This document shows, piece by piece, positions 63,073 to 64,000 of a stretch of 64,000 bases of DNA. The stretch is from Intestinimonas timonensis (GTDB lineage Bacteria; Bacillota; Clostridia; Oscillospirales; Oscillospiraceae). Each line of letters begins with the position of its first letter. Positions within the stretch are counted from its first letter, which is position 1. Below the pieces are notes generated by a model, which saw only the letters and a list, made by a program, of their open reading frames with translations, was not told where the DNA came from and did no database searches. Made by a program: the position numbers and the translations under genes. Location: assembly GCF_900626145.1 (NCBI RefSeq), contig NZ_LR130817.1, positions 1,493,657-1,557,656 on the forward strand. The letters are read 5' to 3'.

Positions 63073-63606
63073 ATGTTTTTAGACAATTTATCCACCTCCG
63101 TCCTCAAATTATGTGATACTCAAAAGCTCAGCTATGAAGCTGCCTCGGAACGATGTGACCTCAGTTCCAGGTACTTTGGCGACATTGCCAGAGGCAAGAC
63201 TGCGCCCACGATCCTGACGCTGGAAAAACTCTGCGTTGGCTTTGAACTGACACCAAATGACCTGTTGATTCCCTCAGAGCTCTGGAGAGAGATGGCCTTC
63301 CGCGAACCGATGCCAGTTACACACATCCGCTGCTTTCGATACCTCTCTGGCGTGACGGGTTTTCCTGTTTGCCCGCAATGTAGAAGGACTATGGAACGGG
63401 AATACCAGTCCTATTGTGACCGCTGTGGGCAGTGCCTTGACTGGAACAACTTCTCTAAAGCAACGATTGCAACGGTGTACAAAGGGAACATAATAAAAAA
63501 CTTAATAATGGACTGCCAATCTTACACAAAGTACCGCCCAAACGAGACTACGGGCGGTATTTTTGTATCTTGGCGGAGAAAGGAGGAACTTCCCACGGGG
63601 GCTTGA
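63073..63606 (+). CDS. HTH protein with zinc ribbon
   Basis: A 177-residue frame with an XRE-type HTH (about 8-65: LSYEAASERCDLSSRYFGDI, TLEKLCVGFELTPNDLL) and a zinc ribbon (CPQC...CDRCGQC, about 98-120). Proteins of this shape are common on mobile elements in gut Firmicutes. The last about 30 codons run through a terminator-like hairpin (63531-63563), so the true end may be disturbed. It lies 77 nt after the IS110 recombinase gene. Confidence 0.7.
   Translation: MFLDNLSTSVLKLCDTQKLSYEAASERCDLSSRYFGDIARGKTAPTILTLEKLCVGFELTPNDLLIPSELWREMAFREPMPVTHIRCFRYLSGVTGFPVCPQCRRTMEREYQSYCDRCGQCLDWNNFSKATIATVYKGNIIKNLIMDCQSYTKYRPNETTGGIFVSWRRKEELPTGA
63527..63567 (+). terminator. Terminator-like hairpin inside the 3' end of the HTH gene
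   Basis: TACCGCCC pairs with GGGCGGTA, followed by TTTTTGT. It lies within the open frame, which is odd for an intact gene. Confidence 0.7.
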
Positions 63607-63632
63607 CTGAAAAGTTGATAAGGTAGAATAAG

Positions 63633-64000
63633 GGACCTGTTGACAAAAGTCCCAAACACCCCATTCCCATGGTATAATTAAAATAAGGGAGGGATGGAGC
63701 ATGATGGGACGGCAAAGCGGTCAGAAGAGTATGGTGATTCTGGATATAGCAGAATTAATTCCACGCGATCACTTACTTCGGAAAATCAATCAGATGGTTT
63801 CATTTGACTTTATCTACGATCTTGTAGCGCCATATTACCCTGCAAATGGCCGCCCATCTGTTGACCCTGTTAGTATGTTTAAAATGCTGCTGGTGGGATA
63901 CCTTTATGGCATCAAGTCAGAACGCCGGCTTGTCCAGGAAATTCAGCTAAACATTGCTTATCGTTGGTTTTGTGGCTTTGAGCTTGGAGAAAAGATACCG
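63633..64000 (+). mobile_element. IS1182-family element, copy 2 (cut by window end)
   Basis: Same left end and promoter as the truncated copy at 44294. It continues past the window. Confidence 0.88.
63701..64000 (+). CDS. IS1182 transposase (partial)
   Basis: The N-terminal 100 residues (GRQSGQKSMVILDIAELIPR to FCGFELGEKIP) match the copy-1 fragment. GGGAGGG lies before the ATG. The rest lies outside the window. Confidence 0.88.
   Translation, partial: MMGRQSGQKSMVILDIAELIPRDHLLRKINQMVSFDFIYDLVAPYYPANGRPSVDPVSMFKMLLVGYLYGIKSERRLVQEIQLNIAYRWFCGFELGEKIP

Overview
The window looks like chromosome of a GC-rich gut Clostridia, most likely an Oscillospiraceae relative of Flavonifractor, Intestinimonas or Lawsonibacter. 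That placement is inferred from Firmicutes-style gene content (rimP-nusA-rnpM, a UPF0210/ACT pair, LctP-LarA-LctD lactate use, a tandem glycine riboswitch), strong AGGAGG ribosome sites, canonical sigma-A promoters and high GC coding sequence. No rRNA or tRNA gene and no CRISPR array was seen.

Layout. 1-2.5 kb: rimP-nusA-small ORF-rnpM on the minus strand, with a hairpin-rich insert and a second copy of the nusA 3' end. 2.5-5.7 kb: a Crp-type regulator with a sulfonate/nitrate-type ABC transporter. 5.8-9.8 kb: thyA with a DUF523-DHFR fusion, a small ArAE/FUSC membrane protein and mtaB. 9.9-13.3 kb: HPr-like protein, YfbR nucleotidase, ACT and UPF0210 proteins (again with a hairpin insert and a duplicated 3' end) and a nitroreductase. 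13.4-21 kb: frameshifted chemotaxis receptor, pgi, P-loop orphan, icd, a cobalamin-riboswitch-like leader with a repeat protein, and a glycosyltransferase. 21-28 kb: IS3 element, trxB and a two-component system. 26.5-31.2 kb: lactate permease, lactate racemase and lactate dehydrogenase around a regulatory region with FadR/LldR-type palindromes. 31.3-41.4 kb: broken MATE pump with MarR regulator, second IS3 element, three-subunit molybdenum hydroxylase, YibE/F protein and a secreted purple acid phosphatase.

41.5-45.3 kb is a wreckage zone. A CoA-ligase gene and a CaiB-type CoA-transferase gene are both truncated, and between them lie IS5 copies, an AT-rich VOC gene split by IS5, an IS1182 fragment and a VapE fragment. 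A sigma-54-dependent regulator, probably the former controller of that operon, follows, and then a glycine-riboswitch-controlled amino acid:sodium symporter. 49.3-58.9 kb holds small membrane proteins (one cut by IS5), a polysaccharide deacetylase, an ApbE/NusG_II/Gx-transporter cluster, a Na/Pi cotransporter and a sirtuin. 59.3-64 kb: a FUSC-type gene interrupted by IS5 and then by an IS110 element with a candidate bridge RNA, an HTH/zinc-ribbon protein and a second IS1182 copy cut by the window end.

The most unusual signal occurs twice. In nusA and in the UPF0210 gene, a 130-160 bp run of consecutive hairpins follows the stop codon and is followed by a second copy of the gene's own 3' end. 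The paired copies differ only at silent positions, and the two inserts share a similar architecture. This suggests a small mobile element that carries a foreign but synonymous gene end, of a type I do not recognise. Second, both IS3 copies sit in the loops of rho-independent terminators. Several genes carry single-base shifts in homopolymers, so real decay and assembly error cannot be told apart from the sequence alone.
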